Shown piece by piece: positions 21,650 to 30,743 of a stretch of DNA of 64,000 nt; the stretch's first letter is position 1, and each line of letters begins with the position of its first letter. The notes under the pieces were generated by a model, which searched no databases, was not told the origin of the DNA, and worked only from the letters and a program-made list of their open reading frames with translations. The stretch is from Xanthomonas cissicola. GTDB taxonomy: Bacteria; Pseudomonadota; Gammaproteobacteria; Xanthomonadales; Xanthomonadaceae. The stretch spans positions 48,290-112,289 of the forward strand of contig NZ_VZPL01000008.1 in assembly GCF_008801575.1 (NCBI RefSeq). The letters are read 5' to 3'. A program made the position numbers and the translations under genes.

Positions 21650-22452
21650 GCATGATCGACAACCCTGACAAACGCATCGCGCTGTTGATCGATGCGGACA
21701 ATGCGCCGGCCGGCAAGATCGACGTGGTGCTGGCCGAAGTAGCGCGCTACGGCGTGGCCAACGTGCGCCGCGCCTACGGCAACTGGAAGAGCCCGCACCT
21801 GAAAGGCTGGGAGGCGGCGTTGCACGACTATGCGATCCGGCCGATCCAGCAATTTGCCTACAGTTCCGGCAAGAACGCCTCGGACATGGCAATGGTGATC
21901 GATGCGATGGACCTGTTGTACGCGCGCAATCTGGATGGATTTGCGATCGTCTCCAGCGATGCCGATTTCACGCCGCTGGTGATGCGCCTGCTGACCGACG
22001 GCATGAAGGTCTATGGCTTCGGCGAAAAGAAGACACCGGCGCCGTTCGTCAATGCGTGCTCCAAGTTCACCTATGTCGAGGCGCTCGGCGAGCAAGCTGC
22101 AGCCGCCAGCGAGACGGCTGCCGGTCGCAAGGACGCCACCGCATTACGTCGCGATACGCGTCTGGTCCAAATGCTGCGCAATTCGATCGTCAGCGCCTGC
22201 GAAGACGATGGCTGGGCGCTGCTGAGTGCAGTCGGCAAGCAGGTGGCCAACCAGGCCTCGTTCGATCCACGCAACTATGGCTATCGCAAACTCAGCGATC
22301 TGGTGCGCGCGATCGGCTTGTTCGAGATCAGGCAGGACGAACAGGCGTTGTGGGTGCGCGACACGCCCAAGAGTGGCCGCGGCAAACCGGCGCAACCGGC
22401 GGCTGCCAAGCGCCCGGCACGTGCGCCGGCCAAACCTGCAGCAGGGGGCTGA
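21646..22452 (+). CDS. NYN-domain / OST-HTH (LOTUS) RNA-binding nuclease-like protein
   Basis: 268 aa. The N-terminal NYN (PIN-like) domain at about 10-145 shows the acidic metal-site residues: RIALLIDADNAPAGKI, GKNASDMAMVIDAMDLLY and IVSSDADFTPLV. The C-terminal half (about 165-240) matches an OST-HTH/LOTUS fold (RLVQMLRNSIVSACEDDGWALLSAVG and DPRNYGYRKLSDLVRAIGLFEI). Proteins of this architecture (LabA/DUF88-related) are thought to be RNA-directed nucleases. It ends in a basic Lys/Ala/Pro tail. Its ATG overlaps the upstream stop; a second ATG two codons later is possible. Confidence 0.88.
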   Translation: MSMIDNPDKRIALLIDADNAPAGKIDVVLAEVARYGVANVRRAYGNWKSPHLKGWEAALHDYAIRPIQQFAYSSGKNASDMAMVIDAMDLLYARNLDGFAIVSSDADFTPLVMRLLTDGMKVYGFGEKKTPAPFVNACSKFTYVEALGEQAAAASETAAGRKDATALRRDTRLVQMLRNSIVSACEDDGWALLSAVGKQVANQASFDPRNYGYRKLSDLVRAIGLFEIRQDEQALWVRDTPKSGRGKPAQPAAAKRPARAPAKPAAGG

Positions 22453-22454
22453 GC

Positions 22455-23111
22455 ATGACGCAGGACGCAAATGTGCCCACCGCAGCGATGCCCGCCATCA
22501 CGATCTGGGGCCGGCGCAATTCAAGCAATGTGCGCAAGGTGCTGTGGTGCGCCGAAGAAGCCGGGGTGGCCTACAGCTCGATCGAGGTGGGCGGTGCGTT
22601 CGGCGGCAATGACACGCCGGCCTATCGCGCATTGAATCCGAACGGCGTGGTGCCGACCTTGCAGGATGGTGCGCTGGTGCTGTGGGAGTCCAATGCGATC
22701 GTGCGCTACCTAGCCGCGCAATATGCGCCGGCCCTGTATCCGCAGGCACCGGCCGAGCGCGCGCTGGGCGACCGCTGGATGGATTGGACCACCTCCACGT
22801 TCGCCGGTGTGTTTCGCGACCTGTTCTGGGGCGTTGTGCGCACGCCGGAGGCCGAGCGCGATCACGCACGCATCGCTGCGGCGTTGACCCAGTCGGGCGA
22901 GTTGCTCGCACGTGCCGATGCGGCATTGGCGCAGCAGCCGTACCTGTCCGGCGGACGGTTCGCGATGGGCGATATACCGCTGGGCAGCTTCATCTACGCG
23001 TGGTTCGAAATGCCGATCGAGCGGCCCGAATTGCCGCATCTGCAGGCGTGGTACGCGCGCTTGCGTGTGCGGCCGGCGTACCAGCGTGGGGTGATGACCG
23101 CGCTGACTTGA
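22455..23111 (+). CDS. Glutathione S-transferase family protein
   Basis: 218 aa, cytosolic. Thioredoxin-like N-terminal domain (ITIWGRRNSSNVRKVLWCAEEAGV, about 13-36, with the likely catalytic Ser in the RRNSSN loop), the glutathione-binding NPNGVVPTLQDG and WESNAIVRYLA, then an all-helical C-terminal domain (FAMGDIPLGSFIYAWF). It starts 2 nt after the NYN gene stop and is probably in the same operon. The substrate is unknown. Confidence 0.9.
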   Translation: MTQDANVPTAAMPAITIWGRRNSSNVRKVLWCAEEAGVAYSSIEVGGAFGGNDTPAYRALNPNGVVPTLQDGALVLWESNAIVRYLAAQYAPALYPQAPAERALGDRWMDWTTSTFAGVFRDLFWGVVRTPEAERDHARIAAALTQSGELLARADAALAQQPYLSGGRFAMGDIPLGSFIYAWFEMPIERPELPHLQAWYARLRVRPAYQRGVMTALT

Positions 23112-23233
23112 GTTTCGCGTTTGCGCTCAGGCCAGCATGGTCCATGGCAGGCGCCGCACGTGCTGCCGACCCGACACGTTGCTGCAAGGACATGGGCCTT
23201 GTACATCGCGCGACTAAATAGCCCGCGTTTTCT

Positions 23234-23295
23234 GTAGGAGCGCACTGGTGCGCGAGGGCATTCCCGGGAACGCCATCGCGCAAGCGCGCTCCTAC
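23234..23295. repeat. REP-like GTAG palindromic repeat
   Basis: A 62-bp unit beginning GTAGGAGCGC and ending GCGCTCCTAC (10-bp perfect arms, imperfect inner pairing). It sits in the convergent gap between the GST gene and priA. This form matches the GTAG-class REP elements of Xanthomonas and Stenotrophomonas, which are mobilised by REP-associated tyrosine transposases. No such transposase is in the window. Confidence 0.8.
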
Positions 23296-23348
23296 GCAAG
23301 CTGGGTACACGGTGATCTAGCTGCTGCTCCGCGTGCGATACGCCCGCA

Positions 23349-25571
23349 CTAATACAGATCGATCGGATCCACATCCAGCGACCAGCGTACGCGCCGCGCC
23401 TGCGGCAGCGCATAGATCGCAGGCAGTTGCGCATCCAGCAGACGATGCAGCGCCGAGCGCTGTTGCGCGGACAACAGCAACTGGGTGCGCTGGAAACCGG
23501 CGCGGCGTGGCATCGGTGCCGGCATCGGGCCGTAGCACTCCACTGCGGCAAAGGCAGCCGATTGTGCGGTGCTGTCTGCCGTGGTCAGGCCACGCACCGC
23601 CATCAGGAATTGGTTGGCCGCGGCCACGTCCTTGGCCTCGGCGCGGAACAGCGCCAGATGCGCGAACGGCGGAAATCCCGCGGCCTCGCGCTGCTGCAGT
23701 TCGGCGTCGGCGAAGGCGTGGTAGCCGCCATTGACCAGGGTCTGCAGCAACGGGTGTTCGGGGTGATGGGTCTGCAGCCAGACTTCGCCCGGCCGGTCGG
23801 CACGGCCGGCGCGTCCGGCCACCTGGATCAACTGCTGGGCCAGTTTTTCGGCGGCGCGGAAGTCGGCCGAGAACAGGCCTTCGTCGATGCCGACCACCAC
23901 GACCATGGTTAGCCGCGGCAGGTCGTGGCCCTTGGCCAGGATCTGCGTGCCGACCAGGATGCCGGCCTCGGTGCCGAGCCGGGCGAGCTGGGTTTCCAGT
24001 ACGTCGCGGCGCTGGGTGGTGCTGCGGTCGATGCGCACCACCGGGACATCCGGAAACGCTTCGGTCAGGCGTTCTTCCAGCCGCTCGGTGCCGATGCCCT
24101 GCGGCTGCAGCGCCAGGCTGGCGCAGGCCGGGCAGGCCAGCGGTGCGGGTTGGCGCGCGCCGCAATGGTGGCACTGCAGGCGCCGGCCGCCTGCATGCAC
24201 GGTCATCGGGGTCTGGTGCAGCGGTGTGCTGCAGCGCTGGCAGGCAGCGGTCCAGCCGCAGTCGTGGCACAGCAGCACCGGTGCATAGCCGCGGCGGTTC
24301 TTGAACACCAGGACCTGTTCGCCACGCGCCAGGGTGGTGCCGATACCGGCCAGCACCTCGGGCGACAGGCCGTCCTTGAGCGGGCGCTTGCGCACGTCGA
24401 GCACGCGCACGCGCGGCGGACGCGCTTCGCCGGCGCGCTGCGACAGGCGCAGATGCTGGTAGCGACCGGCGTAGGCGTTGTGCAGGCTTTCCAGCGATGG
24501 CGTGGCGCTGCCCAGGATCACCGGCACATCCAGCGCCTTGCCGCGTACCAGCGCGAAATCGCGCGCGTGATAGCGGATGCCGTCCTGCTGCTTGTAGCTG
24601 CCGTCGTGTTCTTCGTCGATCACGATCAGGCCGGCGTTGGGCAGCGGGGTGAACACCGCCGAGCGAGTGCCGACGATCAGCCGTGCCTCACCGCGCCAGG
24701 CCGCCGCCCAGACCCGCGCGCGCTCGCCATCGGACAGACCCGAGTGCAGCGCATGCACCGGCACGCCCAGGCGCGCACGGAAACGCCCCAGGGTCTGCGG
24801 CGTCAGCCCGATCTCGGGCACCAGCACCAGCGCCTGCTTGCCGGCGGCCAGGCAATCGGCGATCGCCTGCAGGTAGACCTCGGTCTTGCCGCTGCCGGTG
24901 ACGCCGTCGAGCAGATAGGTGGCAAAGCCGCTATGCGCGCGGATCGCGGCGGTGGCGGCCTGTTGTTCGTCGTTGAGCGGCGGGCCGTTGCCGGGGCGTG
25001 GCGGAATCGTGTCGGCCGGCACCGCCACGCGCTCGGCGTACTCGCGCTTGGCCAGGCTGCGCGCGGCTTCGCGCCACTGCGGCAGCAGCGGGTCCAGTTG
25101 CTCCTCGCCGACCGCACCGGTGCGCAGCAGGGCTGCCAGCAGGGCGGGGCGGCTGCCTGCGCGCAGGCTGGTGGAGCCGGTGCGGCCGGCTTCGGTCAGC
25201 TGCCAGGCCCAGGCGTGGGTATCGGCCAGCGGCTCGCCGCGCCGCAGCGGGCCGGGCAGGGCGCTGGCCTGGGCCTCGCCGAGCGGGGCGTGGGTGTAGC
25301 GGGCCAGCCAGTGCAGCGAGCGGGCCAGTTCATCGACCAGCAGCGGGGCCTGGTCGCACCACGCCAGTGCCGGGCGCAAGCCGTCGGCCGCGGGCAGTTG
25401 CCCGATCTCCACCACAACCCCGACCAGCTCGCGGGGCCCGAACGGCACCCGCACCCGGCAGCCGACCCGCGCCGGATCGGTCAGCGCCGCATCGGCCGGA
25501 GGCAGATAGTCGAACAACTGGGGCAGCGGCACCGGCAAGGCGACGCGCAGGGTGGCGACGGTCGAAGACAT
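23349..25571 (-). CDS. priA: Primosomal protein N' (replication restart helicase PriA)
   Basis: 3'-to-5' DNA helicase that reloads the replisome at stalled forks. 740 aa. N-terminal 3'-end-binding domain (LRVALPVPLPQLFDYLPP), Walker A GVTGSGKTEVYLQ (about 228-240), DEEH box VIDEEHDGSYKQQDG, zinc-binding cysteines (CHDCGWTAACQRC, then CHHCGARQPAPLACPAC at about 450-490), and helicase motifs V-VI (GTQILAKGHDLP, QVAGRAGRADRPG). The divergent upstream region carries a DnaA-box palindrome. Confidence 0.97.
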   Translation of the reverse strand: MSSTVATLRVALPVPLPQLFDYLPPADAALTDPARVGCRVRVPFGPRELVGVVVEIGQLPAADGLRPALAWCDQAPLLVDELARSLHWLARYTHAPLGEAQASALPGPLRRGEPLADTHAWAWQLTEAGRTGSTSLRAGSRPALLAALLRTGAVGEEQLDPLLPQWREAARSLAKREYAERVAVPADTIPPRPGNGPPLNDEQQAATAAIRAHSGFATYLLDGVTGSGKTEVYLQAIADCLAAGKQALVLVPEIGLTPQTLGRFRARLGVPVHALHSGLSDGERARVWAAAWRGEARLIVGTRSAVFTPLPNAGLIVIDEEHDGSYKQQDGIRYHARDFALVRGKALDVPVILGSATPSLESLHNAYAGRYQHLRLSQRAGEARPPRVRVLDVRKRPLKDGLSPEVLAGIGTTLARGEQVLVFKNRRGYAPVLLCHDCGWTAACQRCSTPLHQTPMTVHAGGRRLQCHHCGARQPAPLACPACASLALQPQGIGTERLEERLTEAFPDVPVVRIDRSTTQRRDVLETQLARLGTEAGILVGTQILAKGHDLPRLTMVVVVGIDEGLFSADFRAAEKLAQQLIQVAGRAGRADRPGEVWLQTHHPEHPLLQTLVNGGYHAFADAELQQREAAGFPPFAHLALFRAEAKDVAAANQFLMAVRGLTTADSTAQSAAFAAVECYGPMPAPMPRRAGFQRTQLLLSAQQRSALHRLLDAQLPAIYALPQARRVRWSLDVDPIDLY

Positions 25572-25707
25572 CCGACCAGTCTACCCACCCTGTCCAGAGG
25601 CCGGCGGCCGACCCCGAATCGGCCCAGATCCACGCCGGGGCAGCGGCCGCGTTTCTGTGACGGAAGTGATAAATACGACGTAAACCTATGTGAGGGTTAA
25701 GGAAACG

Positions 25708-25736
25708 GGTTTATCCACACCGGCTGTGGATAAACC
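25708..25736. promoter_or_regulatory. Palindrome of two consensus DnaA boxes
   Basis: GGTTTATCCACA, spacer CCGGC, TGTGGATAAACC: 12-bp perfect arms. Each arm contains TTATCCACA, the strict DnaA-box consensus, in opposite orientation. It lies 137 bp before the priA start and about 300 bp before the plus-strand gene at 26041. Roles as a DnaA-regulated operator, a DnaA-titration site or part of an origin are all possible. Confidence 0.6.
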
Positions 25737-25881
25737 TGTGAATTAGTCTCGTGCTCCACGCTGTGACGATGGATTCACTAGCCTCTGCAACCTCTTGGAC
25801 ATTTTTTAGCCAACATCCATAAGTCAATAAATTTCAATCACTTAGGCGTGAAACACGATTGCAACAAAGAAAAAACAACAG

Positions 25882-25909
25882 TTGACAGACGCCTGCGTAT
25901 CGGTATGTC
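25882..25909 (+). promoter_or_regulatory. Possible sigma-70 promoter for the 26041 gene
   Basis: TTGACA at 25882-25887, a 16-nt spacer, and TATGTC at 25904-25909. The -35 hexamer is perfect; the -10 is weak. The distance to the start is about 130 nt. Confidence 0.3.
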
Positions 25910-26040
25910 TGCCGCTGTGCACAACCCGCATCGGCGGCAGGCGCGGCCGATGTGAAGCCGGAGCGGGGCCGAGCCGATCTGTCAAGCCATCGGCGGGGGG
26001 CAATCGCGTCGGTATCATGCCGGCCGATGCTGGAGTTCTC

Positions 26041-27075
26041 ATGACCGTAGTCCCCGACGCCCCTGTGACCCCCGCCGCGCTATCTGCCTTCTTGCGGGGT
26101 GTGGAACGCCGGGGGCTGGTGCTCGCGCAATTGCAGTGCGGCGATGTGGCCGCCGCCGAGCGCGCCCTCGCAGCGGCCTTGCGCGCCTTCAGCAGCCAGG
26201 CGGCAGGTCGGCCGATGGCAGGCTGGCCGATGCGCTTCTGGAGCCTGCTGGCCACCGCGCCACCGCTGCGGCGCGAGCCGATGCCGGGCACGTGGCTGCC
26301 CCCATTCACCGCCTTGGGCCGGATGCAGACTGCCGACCGCCTGGCGCTGCTGCTGCGGATCGTGGCCGGGCTGGAAGAAGGCGTGGCCAGCGAGGTGCAA
26401 GGCGTCGAAACGGCCGACTACCGGCAGTTGCTGGCGCGTGCCTGCCCGCGCGACGCCGCAGGCAATCCGGATGCCCAGGCCTGGCGGGCCCTGGCCGAGG
26501 CGGCGCAAGTGGAACTGCGCGACCTGAGCCCGGCCCAGTTGGCCCGGCTGGGCCAACTCCGCGATTCGGCCCTGGCCGGAATGCCGCTGCAGGCTGCCGC
26601 GCCGGCCGAGCCGGCACCGGCGCCGCGTCGTCCAGCCGCCGCGCGCGCGCGGGCCCGGCGGCAATGGCAGTGGCCCCAGCTGGAGCGCCGCCACGCCGGC
26701 GTGGCACTGGGCGTGCTGGCGGTGGCACTGCTGCTGGCAGTACTGGGCTGGTGGTGGACCCACCGCCGGCCCGCGCTTCCTCCCGAGCCCGTTTCGCAGG
26801 CGCCTGCCGGCGTGCTGCACGTGACCGACGCGGCACCGGTACTGGTGGAAGAACTCCCGGCGGCCGACCTGCCGGATGCCGTGGCCGCCCCGGGCCTGGA
26901 TCCACGCGACCAGGCGATGCTGGCCGACCCGGATCTGGAGCTGGCCCGCGCTGCGGACTTCTATGCCTGGTATGCCGCCGGCCACCCGGTGCCGGTTGAT
27001 GAATCCGGTGCGCATGCCACCGCGGCCGAGCAGCCTTCCGCCCCTCTGGAGACGGTCGATGATGAAACCAACTAA
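26041..27075 (+). CDS. Membrane-anchored protein with degenerate sigma-factor-like N-terminal region
   Basis: 344 aa; ATG 26041 follows GGAG by 6 nt. The N-terminal 180 residues are soluble. They include ADRLALLLRIVAGLEEGVASEVQGVETADYRQLLARA, which reads like a worn region 4 of an ECF sigma factor (the helix-turn-helix of 'R-ALLL-V-GL-EIA-LGV--TVK-RL-RA'). A basic stretch, a single membrane helix (about 222-243: VALGVLAVALLLAVLGWWW) and an acidic Ala/Pro/Asp-rich tail follow. The sigma resemblance is my inference; no function is established. The next gene (DUF3106) overlaps its end, so the two are co-translated. Confidence 0.75.
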   Translation: MTVVPDAPVTPAALSAFLRGVERRGLVLAQLQCGDVAAAERALAAALRAFSSQAAGRPMAGWPMRFWSLLATAPPLRREPMPGTWLPPFTALGRMQTADRLALLLRIVAGLEEGVASEVQGVETADYRQLLARACPRDAAGNPDAQAWRALAEAAQVELRDLSPAQLARLGQLRDSALAGMPLQAAAPAEPAPAPRRPAAARARARRQWQWPQLERRHAGVALGVLAVALLLAVLGWWWTHRRPALPPEPVSQAPAGVLHVTDAAPVLVEELPAADLPDAVAAPGLDPRDQAMLADPDLELARAADFYAWYAAGHPVPVDESGAHATAAEQPSAPLETVDDETN

Positions 27076-27661
27076 ATGGTGCGGCCTGCTGCTTTGCGCG
27101 ATTGCCGCCGTCGCCGGCGCGCAGCGCTTGCCGACGCCGCTGGAAGAATCCGCCGCTGCGCCGGCCGCGTCCACGTCCGCTGCCGCAGCGCCGGGTACAT
27201 CGCCCAGCGCCGCGCAGCAGGTCGCGCGCTGGGCGGCGATGACGCCTGCGCAGCAAGCCGAGCTGCGCGCCCGCTACGCTGCCTGGAAGGGTCTGACTGC
27301 TACCGACCGGGTGGTGTTGCGCCAGGCACGCGAGCGGCTGCAAGCCTTGCCCGAGGATCAGCAACGCGCGTTGCGCACCCAGTTCGGCGCGATGGATCGC
27401 CTGCATCGCGATGGCTGGCGCCTGGGCTCGCAGGTAGGGGCGTTCTATGCCCAGTTGCAGCCGTTGATCGGCTACGTGCCGCCTGCCCAGCGCGAGGCCA
27501 TGCTGGCCGCGCTGCGCAGCCTGGACGCCGGTCAGCTGGAGCAACTGGCAGTGCTGGCGCAGCGCACCCCGCCCCAGGAACGCGACGGCTTGCGCGTGGC
27601 CTTCCTGGCCGAAGCGCCGGCCACGCGCAGCACCTGGTTAAAGCGCCAACTGGCGCGTTGA
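27059..27661 (+). CDS. Exported DUF3106-like protein
   Basis: 200 aa. A signal peptide (MKPTKWCGLLLCAIAAVAGAQ) is followed by an Ala/Ser/Pro linker and then a helical domain with two repeats of the sort AAMTPAQQAELRARYAAWKGLTATDRVVLRQARERLQ, characteristic of DUF3106. A periplasmic location is likely. Start codons at 27059 and 27062 (ATGATG) are both possible. It overlaps the end of the upstream membrane protein, which suggests a two-gene unit whose products may interact across the membrane. Confidence 0.78.
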   Translation: MMKPTKWCGLLLCAIAAVAGAQRLPTPLEESAAAPAASTSAAAAPGTSPSAAQQVARWAAMTPAQQAELRARYAAWKGLTATDRVVLRQARERLQALPEDQQRALRTQFGAMDRLHRDGWRLGSQVGAFYAQLQPLIGYVPPAQREAMLAALRSLDAGQLEQLAVLAQRTPPQERDGLRVAFLAEAPATRSTWLKRQLAR

Positions 27662-27849
27662 TCGCTCGCGCCACCGGTTCGGCGCCGTCAGCGCGCGCAA
27701 TGCTTTTTAGCGTTTCGCCGGTCACATCGGTTCAAGCGGGAGCCTGTTTGCACACTGCCGCTCCAGACGCCCCACCTCCAAGCCCGGCATCGCTGCCTCG
27801 CGCTGCTATGCGGGCGTTTTCGCGCAACCGTCTGCGCAGATTCGTCGCG

Positions 27850-29012
27850 TCAAAGACGCGCCAGACTCGCCACCATCAATAGCGCCGCGGCCACCGTCAC
27901 CAACACCAGATACACCCCGCTCAGGCCGAGGTACTTGAGCACGGTGACCGGCCAGGACTGCGCGTACACGCGCCGCTGCATCCAGAGCAGGTACACCGGC
28001 ATCCAGGCCGTCAGCCCGAACTGCGCAAGTCCGATACTCCAGGTGATCGGGCTGGCGACGTGCGCCAGCGCATCGCTGAGCAGCGACAACAGCAGCTGCG
28101 TCAGCAGGTTCAGGCACAGGAAGGCGTGGCTGTACAGCGCCACCACCAGATGCTCCAGATACACCTGCCCGCTGCGCACGTAGAACACCCGCAACAGCAG
28201 CGCAAACAATGGCACCAGCACCAGCAGTGCAGACGGTACCGCTGCGAAGAACGCGTTGTAGAGCAGCTGCGGATCGCTGCGCAGCCGCGGCAGGTTGTCG
28301 CGGATATGGCGAAGTTGGGTATTGATCCAGCGGTTGGCGAACTGCGGTAGCGCCGCATAGTGCAGTGGGTTGCTCACCGGGTCCCACGGCTTGCCCGTCA
28401 CCGAAAAGAACGTGCTGTCGCTGTTTGCCTCTGCGATGGGTACGGCGCTGGTCGGACGCGCGTCGGCCTGCAACTGCGTCAGACGGCGTTGCGCTTGCGC
28501 GTTGGCACGCGCGATGCCGGCGTCCAGGCTGTCGCGTGCGATGCCGGTCGGCACCGCCGCGCGTGTCTGCGTCAGCGTGTCGACCAATTGCTTGCGTACC
28601 GCTTCTACCTGCGCCGGCGTGCGTGTGCGAAATCCTTGGGAACCGCGGTCTGGCTGGTGCCGGGCGCCGGTGCGATATCGCTGTCTGCGTCGGACGCATG
28701 CACGGCGATGCGCGCAATGAAGAACGTCAACAGGCTCAGTACCAGGAACAGCCGCATCGGCGCCACGTAGCGCACGCGTTGGCCGCCCAGGAAGCGCTGC
28801 GCCACGCGTCCGGGCACCAGCAGGTCGCGCAGGGTGCGGAAAATGCGCCCATCCAGATGCCAGAACGATTCGAAGACTTCTTCCACTGCATGGGCGACGC
28901 TGCGCACCGGGTTGTGCGCGCTTTGCCCGCAGGCGTGGCAGTACGCCCCATGCAAGGCAGTCGCACAATTTTCGCAGGCCGTGGGATGGTGCGCGGTCGA
29001 ATGCGGTGACAT
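27850..29012 (-). pseudogene. DUF3667-family membrane protein gene, frameshifted
   Basis: The 5' part (29012 down to about 28630) encodes a zinc-ribbon-like start (ACENCATALHGAYCHACGQS), then RDLLVPGRVAQRFLGGQRVRY and a membrane helix, as in DUF3667 proteins. This frame runs into a stop at 28605. The rest is in another frame from about 28630 down to 27850: TPAQVEAVRKQLVD, a soluble segment, then four hydrophobic helices typical of the family C-terminus. The switch falls at a CGCACACGCACGCC run (about 28614-28636) and equals loss of one base. Joined, the product is about 387 aa. Either the gene is broken or the base call is wrong. Confidence 0.75.
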
Positions 29013-29282
29013 GAGCCAGGTCCGGTTGGCGAGTCGGGGAAGGCGCGTTGCCGTCGACCTGATCCCGAAAGACCGGCGTTTGGCGCACGCGTGCAACGGT
29101 ATCCCGCGCCGGCCCGGTTGCAGCAGCCTTCGCGTTTTTGCCCGCGCGCGCAGTCGCGCAGCGGGCTCTACCCAGCTGCGCGGCAAGGCCGCAGTCGGAA
29201 AGTAGGCGTAAGATAGCCGGCCCGCGCGACCCGGTGCCAGCGCCTCCCGGCACGGCCGTAGTCCGCGCAGCGATCGGTTGTC

Positions 29283-30659
29283 ATGTCTGTTTCTTCTGCA
29301 CCCCCGTCCGCGACGCCAGGCTTCGCCTCGGAAGTGCGCACCACCGGCCTGCTTGCATTGCCGCTGGTGCTCGGCCACGTTTCCACCGGCCTGATCGGTT
29401 TTGTCGACAACGTCATCGCCGGCCACCACGGCACCGCCACGCTGGCTGCAGTCACCATCGGCACTTCGCTGCTGTGGCTGCCGATGCTGGTGCCGATCGG
29501 CACCTTGATTTCGTTGACCGCCTCGGTCTCGCAATTGCTCGGCGCCGGCCGCGAGCGCGAGATCGGGCCGCTGTTCCGACAGGCGTTGTGGCTGTCGCTG
29601 GGGCTGAGTGCGCTGATGTTCGTGTTCCTGAGCGTGGTGCCGCCGTTGCTGCCCACCTTCGGGATTGCGCCGGACATCGTGCCCGGTGCCACCGCGTTCT
29701 TGCACGCGGTCCGCTGGGGCGTGCCGGCGCTGACGTTCTACTTCTGCATGCGCTACCTCAGCGAGGGCATGCACTGGACGCTGCCGACCATGCTGCTGGG
29801 CTTTGGCGGCTTGCTGGTCCTGGCACCGGTGGGCTATGCGCTGACTTATGGCAAGTTCGGTTTCGCCGAGCACGGTGCCGAAGGGCTGGGCATGGCCTCG
29901 GCCATCACCATGTGGATGCAGGCGAGCGTGTTCGCGCTGTATTTGTGGCGCGCGCGACGGTTTGCGCATCTGCAATTGTTCGCCCACCTGGAAGGGCCGC
30001 GCTGGCGCGCCATCGGCGAGTTGCTACGCACCGGCTTGCCGATCGGCATTACGGTTTTGATGGAAGGCGGGTTGTTCATCGTCACCGCGCTGTTGATCGG
30101 CCGGCTGGGCTCCACCGAAGCGGCCGCGCACCAGATTGCGATCAACGTCGCGCAGCTGTGTTTCATGATCCCGATGGGCGTGGCCGAGGCCACCACCGTG
30201 CGCGTGGGCCACGCAGTGGGCCGCGGCGACCCGCAGGCGATGCGGCGCGCAGCCTGGGCCGGCTATGCCATCGTGCTGGGCACGCAAGCGCTATCGGCCA
30301 GCGCGCTGCTGCTGGGCCACGATGCCATCGTCGGCGTCTATACCGACGACGTGGCCGTGGCCGCGCTGGCCTCGGTGTTGCTGCTGTTTGCCGCCACGTT
30401 CCAGTTTCCCGACGGCATCCAGGTGCTGTCGGCCGGCGCGCTGCGCGGGCTCAAGGACACCCGCGTGCCGATGTTCTTGGCGATGTTTTCGTACTGGGGC
30501 GTGGGCATGCCGATCGGCGCCGGGCTCGGCCTGGGGCTGGGCTGGGGACCAAAGGGCATGTGGGTGGGCCTGATCCTGGGCCTGACGGTGGCGTCGATCC
30601 TGATGGGGCTGCGCTTTCGCCAGACCAGCCGGCGGCTGACCGCCACCGTGACACCCTGA
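29283..30659 (+). CDS. MATE-family multidrug exporter
   Basis: 458-aa inner-membrane transporter with 12 predicted helices in two six-helix halves. Family landmarks: LALPLVLGHVSTGLIGFVDNVIAGHHGTATLAA (first helices), the internal counterpart LPIGITVLMEGGLFIVTALLIGRLGSTEAAAHQIAIN, and PMGVAEATTVRVGHAVGRGD. These fit NorM-type sodium- or proton-coupled drug exporters. The drug range is not predictable. It is a single gene; sppA follows after 84 nt. Confidence 0.93.
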   Translation: MSVSSAPPSATPGFASEVRTTGLLALPLVLGHVSTGLIGFVDNVIAGHHGTATLAAVTIGTSLLWLPMLVPIGTLISLTASVSQLLGAGREREIGPLFRQALWLSLGLSALMFVFLSVVPPLLPTFGIAPDIVPGATAFLHAVRWGVPALTFYFCMRYLSEGMHWTLPTMLLGFGGLLVLAPVGYALTYGKFGFAEHGAEGLGMASAITMWMQASVFALYLWRARRFAHLQLFAHLEGPRWRAIGELLRTGLPIGITVLMEGGLFIVTALLIGRLGSTEAAAHQIAINVAQLCFMIPMGVAEATTVRVGHAVGRGDPQAMRRAAWAGYAIVLGTQALSASALLLGHDAIVGVYTDDVAVAALASVLLLFAATFQFPDGIQVLSAGALRGLKDTRVPMFLAMFSYWGVGMPIGAGLGLGLGWGPKGMWVGLILGLTVASILMGLRFRQTSRRLTATVTP

Positions 30660-30743
30660 CTTCCAGCGCATCCCGCGCGCGCTGCGCAGCCGGTATGCTG
30701 GGCGCCATCGATCTGTATGCAGCGTCTTTCGACGGAGCTTTCC

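Larger units (their letters stand above)
25572..26040. other. AT-rich divergent intergenic region upstream of priA
   Basis: A 469-bp region without a gene. The stretch 25670-25880 is clearly richer in A and T than its surroundings. It holds the DnaA-box palindrome (25708-25736), poly-A stretches around 25864-25878 and a TTGACA promoter element at 25882. A further near-match to a DnaA box (TGTGCACAA) is at 25916-25924. Confidence 0.7.

Noticed and set aside
25572..26040. The region as the chromosomal replication origin
   Set aside because: Two DnaA boxes and AT-rich DNA are suggestive, but dnaA, dnaN, gyrB, rpmH and gidA are absent. I keep it as a DnaA-box finding only.
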